Below are positions 7,437-16,592 of a stretch of DNA of 64,000 nucleotides, one piece after another. Position 1 is the first letter of the stretch, and each line of letters opens with the position of its first letter. Location: NCBI RefSeq assembly GCF_000013645.1, contig NC_007952.1, positions 2,108,001-2,172,000 of the forward strand, written 5' to 3'. This DNA is from Paraburkholderia xenovorans LB400. Lineage in GTDB: Bacteria; Pseudomonadota; Gammaproteobacteria; Burkholderiales; Burkholderiaceae. Position numbers and translations under genes: made by a program. The notes beneath the pieces are model-generated. The model had not been told where the DNA came from. It did not search any database and saw nothing but the letters and a program-made list of their open reading frames with translations.

Positions 7437-8426
7437 ATGGCTAAACAGTTTGGGGCGACATCTACGACTGACGACGTTCTGTCGGGCAAACGGCTCGATG
7501 GAAAGCGGATTCTGGTAACAGGCGTGTCAGCCGGACTCGGCGTGGAAACAGCGCGTGCGCTTGCGTCGCACGGTGCAACCGTCGTTGGTGCGGCAAGAGA
7601 CCTGGAGAAAGCGGAACGGGCAATCACCAGTGCACGACAGGAAGCCGTCGCGGGCGGCGGCAGTATCGAACTCATTGAACTGGACCTCGCGAGCCTCGCA
7701 AGTGTTCGAGCCTGTAGCGACAAACTACTTGCCGAAGGCAAGCCGTTTGACATCGTCATCGCCAATGCAGGCGTCATGGCTACACCACAGGGAAAGACGG
7801 CGGACGGGTTTGAGACGCAGTTTGGGACCAATCACCTCGGACACTTTGTATTGGTGAACCGGCTCGCGCGCCTGCTCCACGACGGAGGACGTGTGGTCAT
7901 GCTCGCGTCCTCAGGTCACCGATTCGCAAATGTGGACCTCGACGACCCGGGTTTCGAGCGCACGCCCTACGACCCGTTCGTTGCCTACGGCCGGTCGAAA
8001 ACAGCGAACATTCTCTTCGCGGTCGCGTTCGACCAGCGACATCGAGCCCGAGGTGTGCGAGCGGCAGCAGTGCATCCTGGTGGAATCCAGACCGAGTTGG
8101 GCCGACACATGGGCGAAGAACAGCTGGCAACCATGGTCGAGACGATTAACAAACAACTCGCATCTGAAGGAAAACCGCCTTTCCAGTTCAAGACCGTTCC
8201 GCAAGGCGCGGCAACGTCTGTGTGGACCGCTGCGGTCGCGTCTGCTGAGGAAATCGGGGGCCGATATTGCGAGAACTGTCACGTAAGCGAAGTTGTTCCC
8301 GACGATACCGTGATTACTCCCGTCAGCGAAGGTGTTCGACGCTATGCACTCGACCTGGCGAACGCAGAGGCGCTTTGGCGCAAGAGCGAACAGATGGTAG
8401 GCGAAACTTTTCCGGCATCGGCCTGA
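7437..8426 (+). CDS. Short-chain dehydrogenase/reductase (retinol dehydrogenase-like)
   Basis: A 329-residue NAD(P)-dependent oxidoreductase with a Rossmann fold. The cofactor motif TGVSAGLG is at residues 29-36, the NAG motif at 110-112 and the catalytic Ser158/159-Tyr184-x3-Lys188 set is intact (YGRSK). The length and the long C-terminus are those of the WW-oxidoreductase/protochlorophyllide-reductase-like SDR subgroup. GGAGA lies upstream of the start. It is divergent from a TetR gene with strong operators, so it is probably induced by a xenobiotic or carbonyl compound. The substrate is unknown. Confidence 0.9.
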   Translation: MAKQFGATSTTDDVLSGKRLDGKRILVTGVSAGLGVETARALASHGATVVGAARDLEKAERAITSARQEAVAGGGSIELIELDLASLASVRACSDKLLAEGKPFDIVIANAGVMATPQGKTADGFETQFGTNHLGHFVLVNRLARLLHDGGRVVMLASSGHRFANVDLDDPGFERTPYDPFVAYGRSKTANILFAVAFDQRHRARGVRAAAVHPGGIQTELGRHMGEEQLATMVETINKQLASEGKPPFQFKTVPQGAATSVWTAAVASAEEIGGRYCENCHVSEVVPDDTVITPVSEGVRRYALDLANAEALWRKSEQMVGETFPASA

Positions 8427-8459
8427 CCATGAGGACAGGTGGCTAACGTTTAGCAGCAA

Positions 8460-8484
8460 GGGAGGCCGCCATTGGCGGCCTCCC
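8460..8484 (+). terminator. Probable terminator after the SDR gene
   Basis: An 11-bp perfect GC-rich stem (GGGAGGCCGCC / GGCGGCCTCCC) with a three-base loop, 34 bp after the SDR stop. There is no U-run, so it may be a weak or factor-assisted terminator. Confidence 0.5.
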
Positions 8485-8550
8485 GGCTTCCCAGGCCAGC
8501 ATCGCCGCGGAACCGCGCCTGAAGCGGAGAAGCCGCATCTGCAATCGTCA

Positions 8551-9008
8551 CTACCGTACACGCTGTGCAATCCAGCTGGTCACAACGTCGGCAATTTGCA
8601 GATTATTCCGGTCCTGCATCAGCATATGCGAATTTCCGTGCATCCCGAGCTGGGGCGTTTCGACGATCTGAAGTATTCTGCCCAGCCTGTCCGTCCATCG
8701 GGCGTCGTTTCCCATTCGGCGCCTGTCAGACAGCATCCGTGGATAAAGACAACGGATGCGCTGTTTGCATGCACAGGCACCTGGTACTGGACGTACATCT
8801 GCTCGACCGTAACCGTTCCCTTAGGCTCGGCCTGCGGTAGGGTCGATAGCGTATCCGACTCGATATCCCGACCGCCTGCAAAAAAACTCCCCTGCTTCGC
8901 GATGATCAGCGGCTTATCTAGATCGATGGACTGAGCGATGACCGGATGCGTGCAAACCGCTACCGCGGCTGCAATCAATGCCCGCTTCGCCATGACGATG
9001 AGCGACAT
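8551..9008 (-). pseudogene. Alpha/beta hydrolase (esterase) remnant with internal deletion
   Basis: The 5' end encodes a signal peptide (MAKRALIAAAVAVCTHPVIAQS) and the start of an exported alpha/beta hydrolase up to the oxyanion-loop region VVFIHGCCLTGAEWE and GWAEYF. From about position 8675 the homology jumps to another frame (ending at 8551) that encodes only a hydrolase C-terminus: GMHGNSHMLMQDRNNLQIAD, with the catalytic-His region. The whole middle, with the nucleophile Ser, is missing, roughly 200 residues by the usual family length. The start at 9008 has a GGAG ribosome-binding site. Certainly non-functional as an esterase. It lies 25 bp downstream of an MFS remnant, probably an old operon. 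Confidence 0.8.
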
Positions 9009-9032
9009 AGGTTTGGTCTCCGAACAGTCTTG

Positions 9033-9404
9033 TTATTTGACAAGGCGATTGCGCATTGCCAGAGTGATAACGGTCGCACCACATGCCAGAACAAACGCAG
9101 CCAGATAGGAGCCCGCGCTTATCGAGTGGGTAACTGCGATTAGCGAGCCAATTGCGGTCGGTGCGGTAAGGCTACCGAGTTGGCCAATGCTCGATATGAG
9201 CGCGATTGAACCTGCTGATGCGGTCCCCGACAGGAAGGTGGCGGGAATCGTCCAGAAAATGGCCGTGCACGTCAGGTAACCGATGGCGACCAGCGCCAGT
9301 CCTGCGATGGCGGGACCAAACGATGAGTGTGATGCGCCCGGCAAAACCGCGCCGGCCGCTGACACCAGGGCGCAACAGGCAAAATGCAGGCGACGCTTTC
9401 CCAT
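9033..9404 (-). pseudogene. MFS transporter remnant, C-terminal third
   Basis: About 120 residues of hydrophobic sequence match only the last four helices of a major facilitator of the anion:cation symporter type (for example GPAIAGLALVAIGYLTCTAIFW, and AAFVLACGATVITLAMRNRL at the end). The first two-thirds are missing; the frame runs at about 9400 into a LysR fragment on the opposite strand. It ends 25 bp before the esterase remnant, suggesting the two once formed a uptake-hydrolysis operon. Confidence 0.7.
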
Positions 9405-9546
9405 CAGATACGGCAGCTCGAAGACGAACTTGGCACACCACTGTTCGACCGGGGGGCGCGGAAAGTGACAATGACGCTCACCGGTGAAGCCTTTCTCGAG
9501 CGTGCTCGCAACGCGCTGCGAGAGGTGGATGAAGGCGTGTTGACGG
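9387..9546 (+). pseudogene. LysR-family regulator remnant (part of the DNA-binding domain)
   Basis: About 53 residues match the second half of a LysR helix-turn-helix and linker helix: TLSHQIRQLEDELGTPLFDR, then TLTGEAFLERARNALREVDE. The first about 40 residues and the effector domain are absent. The fragment abuts the truncated MFS gene on the opposite strand, so one deletion probably removed the start of the LysR gene, the divergent promoter and the start of the MFS gene. The stretch 9547-9718 to the next gene shows nothing recognisable. Confidence 0.7.
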
Positions 9547-9718
9547 TCCGGATGGCGGCCGAAGCCGCCATCATTCTCGAAGATGGCCAGGCGCTCATCG
9601 ACTTGCTCGCCAATGGGCCTGGCGTATCGAACACTTATTTCCGTCTGGTCCCCAGCAGACTAGCGATTGCCATTCACAAGACAGATTTCGTTTGCGAAGC
9701 AGCCGCGCTACCGCATGC

Positions 9719-11992
9719 TCAAAGCAGCGCGACCACCCGCACGTCGCCCTGCTCCGCCGAAGCGACCACCTTCTCGCCGATCCGGCGAAACGTGATCGAC
9801 ACCGAAGCGTCTCCCACCCGGATATCGCCCACTTCGAGCCAGTCGATGCCTTCGGGCAGCATCGGCTGTTCGATCAGCACTTCGCGCCGCTCGGCGTCGA
9901 TCGTGATGCCAAGACATGCTTCGAGCATCATGAACGGCGACCCCGCTGCCCACGCCTGCGGCAAACAGGCGACCGGATAGGCGGTAGGCGGCTCGCCGCG
10001 CCGCCGCGGGAACCCGCAGAAGAGTTCAGGCAAACGCATGTCGAAGTTGACCGCCGCCTGGAACAGCGCCTGCAGCAGCCGCACCGCCGCCGCCTTGCCG
10101 TCGTAGCGCGACAGGCCGCGCGCGCACAGCGCGTTGTCGTGCGGCCAGACCGAGCCGTTGTGATACGCCATCGGATTGAAGCGCGCCTGGCTCGCGGCCA
10201 GCGTGCGCACGCCCCAGCCGGTGTGGAACAGCGTGGAGTCGAGCGCGCGCACCACCGATTCGCCGCGCTCGCGCGCAGGCAAGCCGAACGCCAGCAGATG
10301 GCCGGCATTCGAAGCCATCACGCGGCACAGCTCGCCGTGGCCATCGAGCGCAATGCCGTAGAAGCCGGACTCGGGCATCCAGTATTTTTCTTCGACGCAT
10401 TGGCGAATCTTCTTCGCACGATCGCTGTATTTCGCGGCCGGATCGTGCAGGCCGCGCATCTTCGCGAAGTGAGCCATCGTGTCGAAAGCGGCGCTCGCAT
10501 AGGCCTGCACTTCGACGAGCGCGATCGGGCCGTCGGGGAAACGGCCATCAGCATGAAATACGGAATCGTGGCTGTCCTTCCAGCCTTGATTCGCCAGCCC
10601 GCCGTCCGACTCGCGCTGATAGTCCAGCAGGCCGTAGCGGTTCTTGTCGCACACGCCCGCAACCCACTGCGCCGCGCGCTCGAGCGCCGGCCACAATTCG
10701 TCGATCAATGCGCTGTCGCCCGTGCGGGCCGCATACGCGCCGGCCAGCACGATGAACAGCGGCGTAGTGTCGACGCCGCCGTAGTACAGCGCGAACGGCA
10801 CTTCGCCGGTGGCGGCCATTTCGCCCTTGCGCATCTCATGCATGATCTTGCCGGGCGCGGCGTCGCGAAACGGCGAGTTCTCACGCGCCTGATGTTCGGC
10901 GAGAAAACGCAACACGCCCGCCGCCAGTTGCGGCTGCAACCACAGCGTTTGCAGCGATGTGATGACCGCGTCGCGGCCGAATGGCGTGGAGAACCACGGA
11001 ATGCCGGCGTACGGATAAGGGCCGGTCACGAGGTCCGTGGTCAGCAGGCCCAGATCCGCGAGCGAGCGGTCGATCCATGCATTGAAAAGCGGATTGCTCG
11101 AACGCACGCGCGCGGTGGCGCGGCGGCGCTCGCGCATGACCAGGTGGGCGTCGACGAGCGCGGCGCGCACGGCAGCGCGGCCGACGCGCGGGCGCTCCGC
11201 GTCGATCTGCGACAGGTGCGCTTCGCTCAACGCATGCGTGGGCTGCGAGACACCGGCGCCGGGATTGTCCGCGCGCGCGATCACTTTTACGGACACCGAC
11301 AGATAAATCGACACGCACGCCTGCGCCGGCAGCTTGACGGTGTAGTCGGCGCGGTCGGCGAAGAGTTTGTCCGGTTCCGGCGCGAAGGCGATCTGCACAT
11401 TGCGCGACACGTCGTCGAGGCCCACATAGCCGAGCAGCACTTCCCGATTTTCGACGCGCGCCGGTTGGATACGGCCCTGCTTGTCGCGCTTCAGGCCGCG
11501 CACTTCGAACATGTCGCGAAAGTCGCTCGCGAACGAGATGGAGAGCGGCACCACGGCGTCGCTCGTGCCGTAGTTGGTGAGTTCGATGGCCTCGTTGAGC
11601 ACGGTGCCCGACAGCACCCGCACGCGCTCGACGTGGATCACGCCTTCGGGCGTGCTGTCGCCGCCGAGCGGCGGCAACGGGCGGTTGGTCAGATGCGCGG
11701 TGAACGAGGTGTTGTCGCTGCTGACGCTGCCCGACAGGAGCGACGGCGCGCGTCCGCCGAAGGTGAGGCGCAGTTGCGAGAGAACACGGGTGTCGTTGAC
11801 GAACAGGCCGTCGTCGTGGCCGGTGATATCGCCGAGCGGATCGTTGACGATAAAAGTATCGCCCGACTTCAGCACGTGCTGGGTAGCGCTCGCGACGTTG
11901 AGATTTTCCGTGGGGATGAATACGCCGTCCGGCTCGGGTTCGCGGTGGTCGATTCCGCCCGAAAGGCCGCCGAGGGCTTCTGGCTGCTGCAT
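9719..11992 (-). CDS. Amylo-alpha-1,6-glucosidase-like (glycogen debranching-type) protein
   Basis: A 757-residue protein with two parts. The first about 300 residues are an all-beta N-terminal domain of the bacterial glycogen-debranching N-terminal type (GDTFIVNDPLGDI, LFVNDTRVLSQLRL). From about 340 on it is an (alpha/alpha)6 glycosidase-like domain (PWFSTPFGRDAVITSLQTLW, YHNGSVWPHDNALCARGL). Such proteins are annotated as amylo-alpha-1,6-glucosidases, but many are not next to glycogen genes and act on unknown sugars. The start at 11992 has AGGAG 8 bp upstream. No glycogen genes are near. It is downstream of gltA, but a hairpin separates them. Confidence 0.88.
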   Translation of the reverse strand: MQQPEALGGLSGGIDHREPEPDGVFIPTENLNVASATQHVLKSGDTFIVNDPLGDITGHDDGLFVNDTRVLSQLRLTFGGRAPSLLSGSVSSDNTSFTAHLTNRPLPPLGGDSTPEGVIHVERVRVLSGTVLNEAIELTNYGTSDAVVPLSISFASDFRDMFEVRGLKRDKQGRIQPARVENREVLLGYVGLDDVSRNVQIAFAPEPDKLFADRADYTVKLPAQACVSIYLSVSVKVIARADNPGAGVSQPTHALSEAHLSQIDAERPRVGRAAVRAALVDAHLVMRERRRATARVRSSNPLFNAWIDRSLADLGLLTTDLVTGPYPYAGIPWFSTPFGRDAVITSLQTLWLQPQLAAGVLRFLAEHQARENSPFRDAAPGKIMHEMRKGEMAATGEVPFALYYGGVDTTPLFIVLAGAYAARTGDSALIDELWPALERAAQWVAGVCDKNRYGLLDYQRESDGGLANQGWKDSHDSVFHADGRFPDGPIALVEVQAYASAAFDTMAHFAKMRGLHDPAAKYSDRAKKIRQCVEEKYWMPESGFYGIALDGHGELCRVMASNAGHLLAFGLPARERGESVVRALDSTLFHTGWGVRTLAASQARFNPMAYHNGSVWPHDNALCARGLSRYDGKAAAVRLLQALFQAAVNFDMRLPELFCGFPRRRGEPPTAYPVACLPQAWAAGSPFMMLEACLGITIDAERREVLIEQPMLPEGIDWLEVGDIRVGDASVSITFRRIGEKVVASAEQGDVRVVALL

Positions 11993-12154
11993 CAGTGTCA
12001 CTCCTATGGGTTCGCTTCTGCGTTCAGTGTCACATCCGGTCGTGACGGGTGCTGCCCGGTCGCTTCCGATTGTAGAGGGTCTGTCCGCGTCAGACGAACT
12101 TATCACATGGGAGTTTCAGTTATTTCGGTGGCACAGGACGTGCAGAGGGAGAAT

Positions 12155-12183
12155 GCGCGGCGCTCCTCGTGAGAGCGCCGCGC
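12155..12183 (-). terminator. Probable gltA terminator hairpin
   Basis: An 11-bp perfect GC-only-like stem (12155-12165 with 12173-12183) and a seven-base loop, starting 31 bp beyond the citrate synthase stop. The bases after it are C/T-rich but not a true U-run. Confidence 0.5.
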
Positions 12184-12213
12184 GAGCGTCAGACGGCTGT
12201 CAGCCGCGACGCT

Positions 12214-13512
12214 TTACCGCTTCGCGAGCGGCTTCGCTTCGCGTTGCGTCTCGCCCACGAAGAGCTGACGCGGACGGCCAATCTTCTGTTCCGGATCCGC
12301 GATCATTTCGTTCCACTGTGCGATCCAGCCGACCGTACGCGCCATCGCGAAGATACACGTGAACATGGCCGTCGGAATGCCGAGTGCGCGCTGCACGATA
12401 CCCGAGTAGAAGTCGACGTTCGGGTACAGTTTGCGCGACACGAAATAATCGTCTTCCAGTGCGATCTTTTCCAGCGCCATTGCCAGCTTGAACAGCGGGT
12501 CGTCGTGCAGGCCCAGTTCTTCCAGCACTTCGTGGCAGGTTTCGCGCATCAGCTTCGCACGCGGATCGTAGTTCTTGTAGACGCGGTGACCGAAGCCCAT
12601 CAGCTTCACGCCCGAATTCTTGTCCTTCACCTGCGCGATGAACTCGGGAATGTTGTCGACCGAACCGATTTCTTCCAGCATGTTCAGCGCGGCTTCGTTC
12701 GCGCCACCGTGCGCCGGGCCCCACAGACACGCAATACCGGCTGCGATACACGCGAACGGATTCGCACCCGACGAGCCGGCGAGACGCACGGTCGAGGTCG
12801 ACGCATTCTGTTCGTGGTCGGCGTGCAGGATCAGGATACGGTCGAGCGCGCGCACCAGCACGTCGTTGACCTTGTACTCTTCCGCCGGATTGGCGAACAT
12901 CATGCGCATGAAATTCGCGCTGTACGACAGGTCGTTCTTCGGATAAACGAACGGCTGACCCACGGTGTACTTGTACGCCATCGCCACCAGCGTCGGCAGC
13001 TTCGCGATCATGCGGATCGCGGAAATTTCGCGGTGCTCCGGATTGCTGATGTCGAGCGAGTCATGATAGAAGGCCGACAATGCGCCGACAGCGGCAACCA
13101 GAATCGCCATCGGGTGCGCGTCGCGACGGAAACCGCGGAAGAAGAAGTGCATCTGGTCGTGCACCATCGTGTGTTGCGTGACCGTTTTGACGAACTCTTC
13201 CTTCTGCTGCGCGTTCGGCAGTTCACCCTTGAGCAGCAGATAGCAGGTTTCGAGGAAGTCGGCGTTCTGCGCGAGGTTGTCGATCGGATAACCGCGATAC
13301 AGCAGTTCGCCCTTATCGCCGTCAATGTAGGTGATCGCCGAATTGCATGCCGCCGTGGACATGAAGCCCGGGTCGTACGTGAACTTGCCGGTCTGGCCGT
13401 ACAGCTTGCGGATGTCGATCACATCCGGTCCGAGCGCGCCCTGATAAATCGGCAGATCAATAGTCTGGTCGCTGTCGGAAAAGCTCAGCGTTGCGTGTGT
13501 CTTCGAGTTCAT
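12214..13512 (-). CDS. gltA: Citrate synthase, type II (hexameric)
   Basis: A 432-residue enzyme that condenses acetyl-CoA and oxaloacetate in the first step of the TCA cycle. The full family pattern is present: N-terminal beta domain ([20 protein letters not shown]), the catalytic His regions [13 protein letters not shown] and [15 protein letters not shown], and the catalytic Asp region [10 protein letters not shown]. The length matches the NADH-sensitive type II enzymes of Gram-negative bacteria (about 427-434). In many Burkholderiaceae gltA follows the sdh genes; here it stands alone, so it may be a relocated or second copy. About 430 bp of upstream non-coding DNA leaves room for regulation. 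Confidence 0.96.
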   Translation of the reverse strand: MNSKTHATLSFSDSDQTIDLPIYQGALGPDVIDIRKLYGQTGKFTYDPGFMSTAACNSAITYIDGDKGELLYRGYPIDNLAQNADFLETCYLLLKGELPNAQQKEEFVKTVTQHTMVHDQMHFFFRGFRRDAHPMAILVAAVGALSAFYHDSLDISNPEHREISAIRMIAKLPTLVAMAYKYTVGQPFVYPKNDLSYSANFMRMMFANPAEEYKVNDVLVRALDRILILHADHEQNASTSTVRLAGSSGANPFACIAAGIACLWGPAHGGANEAALNMLEEIGSVDNIPEFIAQVKDKNSGVKLMGFGHRVYKNYDPRAKLMRETCHEVLEELGLHDDPLFKLAMALEKIALEDDYFVSRKLYPNVDFYSGIVQRALGIPTAMFTCIFAMARTVGWIAQWNEMIADPEQKIGRPRQLFVGETQREAKPLAKR

Positions 13513-13944
13513 CTAACTGTTCCTTTTACTTTCACATCGCACACGTGCCGGCATGCTCGATCGTCATTGAACGTAGTGGCATGCTCAGGCTCCGATCCGC
13601 ATTTTAAAGTCCAGAGGGCCCGCCATTGCGACGATTGACCGCAACAATCCATCTCGACCAACGCAACATTCGTTGCCTGATTTCCCTTTGAACGCGGTAG
13701 AAGTTGCCACAAAACACACACAAACATCGTACGAGTCGATGTGCCGCATGCCGCTTGCAGCCCGCCAGCCAAATGAAAGCTGGAGCGCTTACTGCAACAA
13801 TGTTTTGCGGCAGCCGGGCTGCGAAGTCGTGGGTGCATCTGCGATACTGAATCCGTGTTTTGCTTCCCCGCTAACACATCGCTGTCTTTGGCCCGTCGCT
13901 CTGCGGCGGGCTTTTTTAATCAGTCAGAAGAACGGAAGGACCTG
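13513..13944. other. Divergent region gltA / small hypothetical gene, with a leader terminator
   Basis: The 432-bp gap holds the gltA promoter on the left. On the right it carries a well-formed intrinsic terminator (13891-13917) only 28 bp before the start of the plus-strand gene at 13945. A C-rich unpaired stretch (GCTTCCCCGC, 13863-13872) precedes it. No open reading frame ends at this terminator, so a short RNA or an attenuator leader is possible. Confidence 0.5.
13891..13917 (+). terminator. Intrinsic terminator in a 5' leader (possible sRNA or attenuator end)
   Basis: A 9-bp stem with one mismatch (GCCCGTCGC / GCGGCGGGC), three-base loop and a run of six T. It stands between a non-coding stretch and the gene at 13945, whose GGAAGGA ribosome-binding site begins about 16 bp later. 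Confidence 0.7.
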
Positions 13945-14346
13945 ATGAACGCTTCTCTCGAAACGCTATTTCCGGATCACGTCCACAGTGACGAAAGCAT
14001 CGTCACCGCGTTGAATCACCAGGATATCGTCGTCGCGCTGTCGGCGGCGCTGAAAACACAGGACGTGGCGGTCCTGCACATGCTCTACCCGCGTACCGAC
14101 GCACGCACTCACCGCAGCCTCGATACGCTCGTGAACGTGCTGCACGGCCACGGCCTGCATGAAGTTGCGGATCTGATCGCGCAGGAAGCGCACTATCTGC
14201 TGTTCAAAGACCCCGTGAAAGCGTGGAAAGCCTTCCACGAAATTCGCAACGACTCGCTCGCGATCGGCGTGCATCTGTATTACCACGGCCTCGTCGGCGA
14301 AGCGGCGGAACACGCGCTCGACAAAGACGCGCATCGCAAGTCGTGA
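13945..14346 (+). CDS. Hypothetical protein, 133 residues
   Basis: Not recognised. The protein is predicted soluble and mostly helical, His- and Ala-rich, with no signal peptide, membrane segment or Cys pair. Notable stretches are VVALSAALKTQDVAVLHMLY, THRSLDTLVNVLHGHGLHEV and KAWKAFHEIRNDSLAIGVH; the two similar helical segments suggest a small helical repeat fold. The start at 13945 is supported by GGAAGGA 4 bp upstream. The terminator hairpin immediately upstream implies regulated read-through or a separate short transcript. Codon use is typical for the genome, so it is likely a real, lineage-specific gene. Confidence 0.7.
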   Translation: MNASLETLFPDHVHSDESIVTALNHQDIVVALSAALKTQDVAVLHMLYPRTDARTHRSLDTLVNVLHGHGLHEVADLIAQEAHYLLFKDPVKAWKAFHEIRNDSLAIGVHLYYHGLVGEAAEHALDKDAHRKS

Positions 14347-14469
14347 GATTGAACGTTTGAATCGTTGTGAATCGTTGCGGGTGCCGGGCCAGCGTGCGGA
14401 GATCGCCGCGAGCGCGTGGCGCCGGGCACGGACTCATCGTGCAGTCATTGCACGATCATTACGCGCTCA

Positions 14470-15327
14470 TTACGCCCGCACGGAGCGGATGAACTCGTCC
14501 ACGTAGCGATTGAACGCCGACGGATGCGCGAGATTCATTCCGTGCGACGCGCCGCGCACGGTTTCGCGGCGCGCATCGGGCAGCCATGTTTGCAGCGCGG
14601 CTATGGTGCGGCGGAACATGTCAGGACTCTTTTCGCCGTCGATCAGCAGAACTGGGCAACGCACCTCAGCGGCTTCCTCGGGAACATACGCGGGCAACGG
14701 ATCGCGGAACTGGCGCGCGAGCGTGTGCGCGTTGTCGGTCGCCATTCTGCGAAAGCCCGGCGTGCTCATTGCCCAGAAGCCGGGCCGGCTGACGGAATCG
14801 ACGAACAGTTGCAGGCCGGCCTCCACCTCGCCGCTTTCAATCAGTTGCGCCGCTTTCGAGCGCAACGCGTTGACCGTCTCCGGCAAACTGGCGGGCGGAC
14901 GGCCGGCAATCTGCAACGGGCCGCCCGGATCGGCGAGCGTCAACGTGCGCACGTGCTGCGCATGGCGGCGCGCAAAATGAAACGCCACGCAACCGCCGCG
15001 CGAGTGCCCCACTACATGCGCCGGTCCCGCGCCGAATCGCTCGATGAACTCAGCCACTTCGTCTGCATGCTCGCTCCAGCTGAACGGCAAGCCGGGGTCC
15101 GTATCGGCCGCCGGCCAGTAATGCGTGAGACTCACGGCGACACAACGGTAATGCTTCGACAAACCCGTGAGTTGCGGTTGCCAATAGCGGTAGTCGCACA
15201 GCGAGCCATGCACGAACAGCAACAGCTCGCCCTCGCCGGCTTCCACGTAGGGCATGTGCAAACCGCTTCGCAATTCGATGAAACGCGACGATGAAGGCGG
15301 CGACGAAACGGCAACGGATCGATTCAC
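14470..15327 (-). CDS. Alpha/beta-fold hydrolase
   Basis: A 285-residue serine hydrolase. Visible are the oxyanion HGS loop (LLLFVHGSLCDYRYW, residues 36-49), the nucleophile elbow GHSRGG (Ser109), an acid in CPVLLIDGEKSPD and the catalytic His in VRGASHGMNLAHP. The cap region at about 140-200 is of the epoxide-hydrolase/haloalkane-type size. It begins with a GTG codon. Neighbours are unrelated, so substrate cannot be inferred. Cytoplasmic, no signal peptide. Confidence 0.88.
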   Translation of the reverse strand: MNRSVAVSSPPSSSRFIELRSGLHMPYVEAGEGELLLFVHGSLCDYRYWQPQLTGLSKHYRCVAVSLTHYWPAADTDPGLPFSWSEHADEVAEFIERFGAGPAHVVGHSRGGCVAFHFARRHAQHVRTLTLADPGGPLQIAGRPPASLPETVNALRSKAAQLIESGEVEAGLQLFVDSVSRPGFWAMSTPGFRRMATDNAHTLARQFRDPLPAYVPEEAAEVRCPVLLIDGEKSPDMFRRTIAALQTWLPDARRETVRGASHGMNLAHPSAFNRYVDEFIRSVRA

Positions 15328-15539
15328 GGATGGTTCACGGGCAGCGCGGCAACGCGTGAATGCAGCGGCGCCGGCTCGAAATGAAATGGGGAAAACAGGT
15401 GCTTAAGCGTCCCCAAGATTGGGACGCGACGCGTATTGTCACACAGCCGCCCGATCCGCGTGGCGGCCCGGTTCAACGGCTGGACGGGCACCATGCCGAG
15501 GCACCGGCGCGGCACCGGCGCCACAGATCCCGCGCGGGA

Positions 15540-16592
15540 TCATTCGTAGGCGAGTTCGTCCAGCAGGCCGGCTGCGGCCGCCATGCCGGCGCCGCGCACC
15601 GCGCACGTAAGCGGTTCGTCGGCAATGCGCACTTCGAGGCCGATCTCGCTCGTCAGGCGACGGCTCAGGTTGCCGAGCAGCGCACCGCCGCCCGTCAGCA
15701 CGATGCCGTTATTGGCGATGTCGGTGACCAGTTCGGCCGGCGCCGTCTCGAGCCCGCGTTTCACCGCGCCGATCACCTGGCGCAGCGGCCCTTCGATCGC
15801 ATCGGCGATATCGTGGTTGCTCAGTTGAACCGTGCGCGGCAAACCGTCGTCCACGCTGCGGCCGGTCGCGTTCATATGCTCGCGCGGCACGTCGCGCACG
15901 GCCGAGCCGATATTCTTCTTGACGTGTTCGGCGGTCTGTTCGCCGAGCAGCACGCCGTACAGATTGCGCACGTAGCTCACGATCGCCATGTCGAAGCTGT
16001 CGCCGCCCACGCGGATCGAACCGTTGTACGCCATGCCGCCGAGCGCGATCACGCCGACCTCCGTCGTGCCTCCGCCGATATCCACCACCATCGAACCGGT
16101 CGCCTCGGACACCGGCAGACCCGCGCCGACCGCCGAGGCCAGCGACTCGCCGATCAGGCTCACCTTCCACGCGCCGGCCGCCGCGGCCGCTTCCCTGATC
16201 GCGCGACGCTCGACCTGGGTCGCGCCCGCCGGCACGCACAACGTGAACGCCGCGCGGCGGCTGAAGAACGGCCGCGGGCGCGCCATGTCGACAAATTGCC
16301 GGATCATGTGCTCGGCGGCGGAGAAGTTGGCGATCACGCCGTGGCGCATGGGCCGCACGGCTTCGAGGTTGGCCGGCTCACGGCCCAGAAGCTGGCGCGC
16401 CTGGGTGCCCACGGCCGCGACGCGCTTCGGCCGGTCGGCGGCCTCTTTCTGGAAACACACCACGGACGGCTGGTTCAGCACGATGCCGCCGTCGTCGGTA
16501 TAGATAAGCGTATTGGCCGTGCCGAGGTCCACCGTCACGGATTGGCGGAACAGGCGGTCGAAAAACGGGTAATACGGCGTCGGTCTGGCCAT
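15540..16592 (-). CDS. MreB-like actin homologue (rod-shape protein paralogue)
   Basis: A 350-residue actin-fold ATPase with the MreB signatures: phosphate-1 loop SVTVDLGTANTLIY, phosphate-2 VVDIGGGTTEVGVIALG, adenosine motif GIVLTGGGALLGNL and a C-terminal AGMAAAAGLLDELAYE. It is the length of canonical MreB (347). It is not followed by mreC and mreD, which flank the housekeeping copy in beta-proteobacteria, so this looks like a second MreB. The start at 16592 is chosen because the family N-terminus aligns there; the long upstream extension is not conserved-looking. Membrane-associated filament role in cell shape is inferred from family. Confidence 0.85.
   Translation of the reverse strand: MARPTPYYPFFDRLFRQSVTVDLGTANTLIYTDDGGIVLNQPSVVCFQKEAADRPKRVAAVGTQARQLLGREPANLEAVRPMRHGVIANFSAAEHMIRQFVDMARPRPFFSRRAAFTLCVPAGATQVERRAIREAAAAAGAWKVSLIGESLASAVGAGLPVSEATGSMVVDIGGGTTEVGVIALGGMAYNGSIRVGGDSFDMAIVSYVRNLYGVLLGEQTAEHVKKNIGSAVRDVPREHMNATGRSVDDGLPRTVQLSNHDIADAIEGPLRQVIGAVKRGLETAPAELVTDIANNGIVLTGGGALLGNLSRRLTSEIGLEVRIADEPLTCAVRGAGMAAAAGLLDELAYE

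Noticed and set aside
9692-12172. Very long plus-strand open frame (over 800 codons) opposite the debranching-type enzyme
   Set aside because: It is His/Arg/Ala-rich, lacks domains and lies antisense to a gene with clear glycosidase motifs; a usual artefact of GC-rich coding DNA.
12214-13512. Part of an sdh-gltA respiratory cluster
   Set aside because: No succinate dehydrogenase genes are present; neighbours are unrelated.
14347-14469. Short repeats and palindromes (TGCAGTCATTGCA) after the 133-residue protein gene as a terminator
   Set aside because: Stem too short and no U-run; not enough to call.
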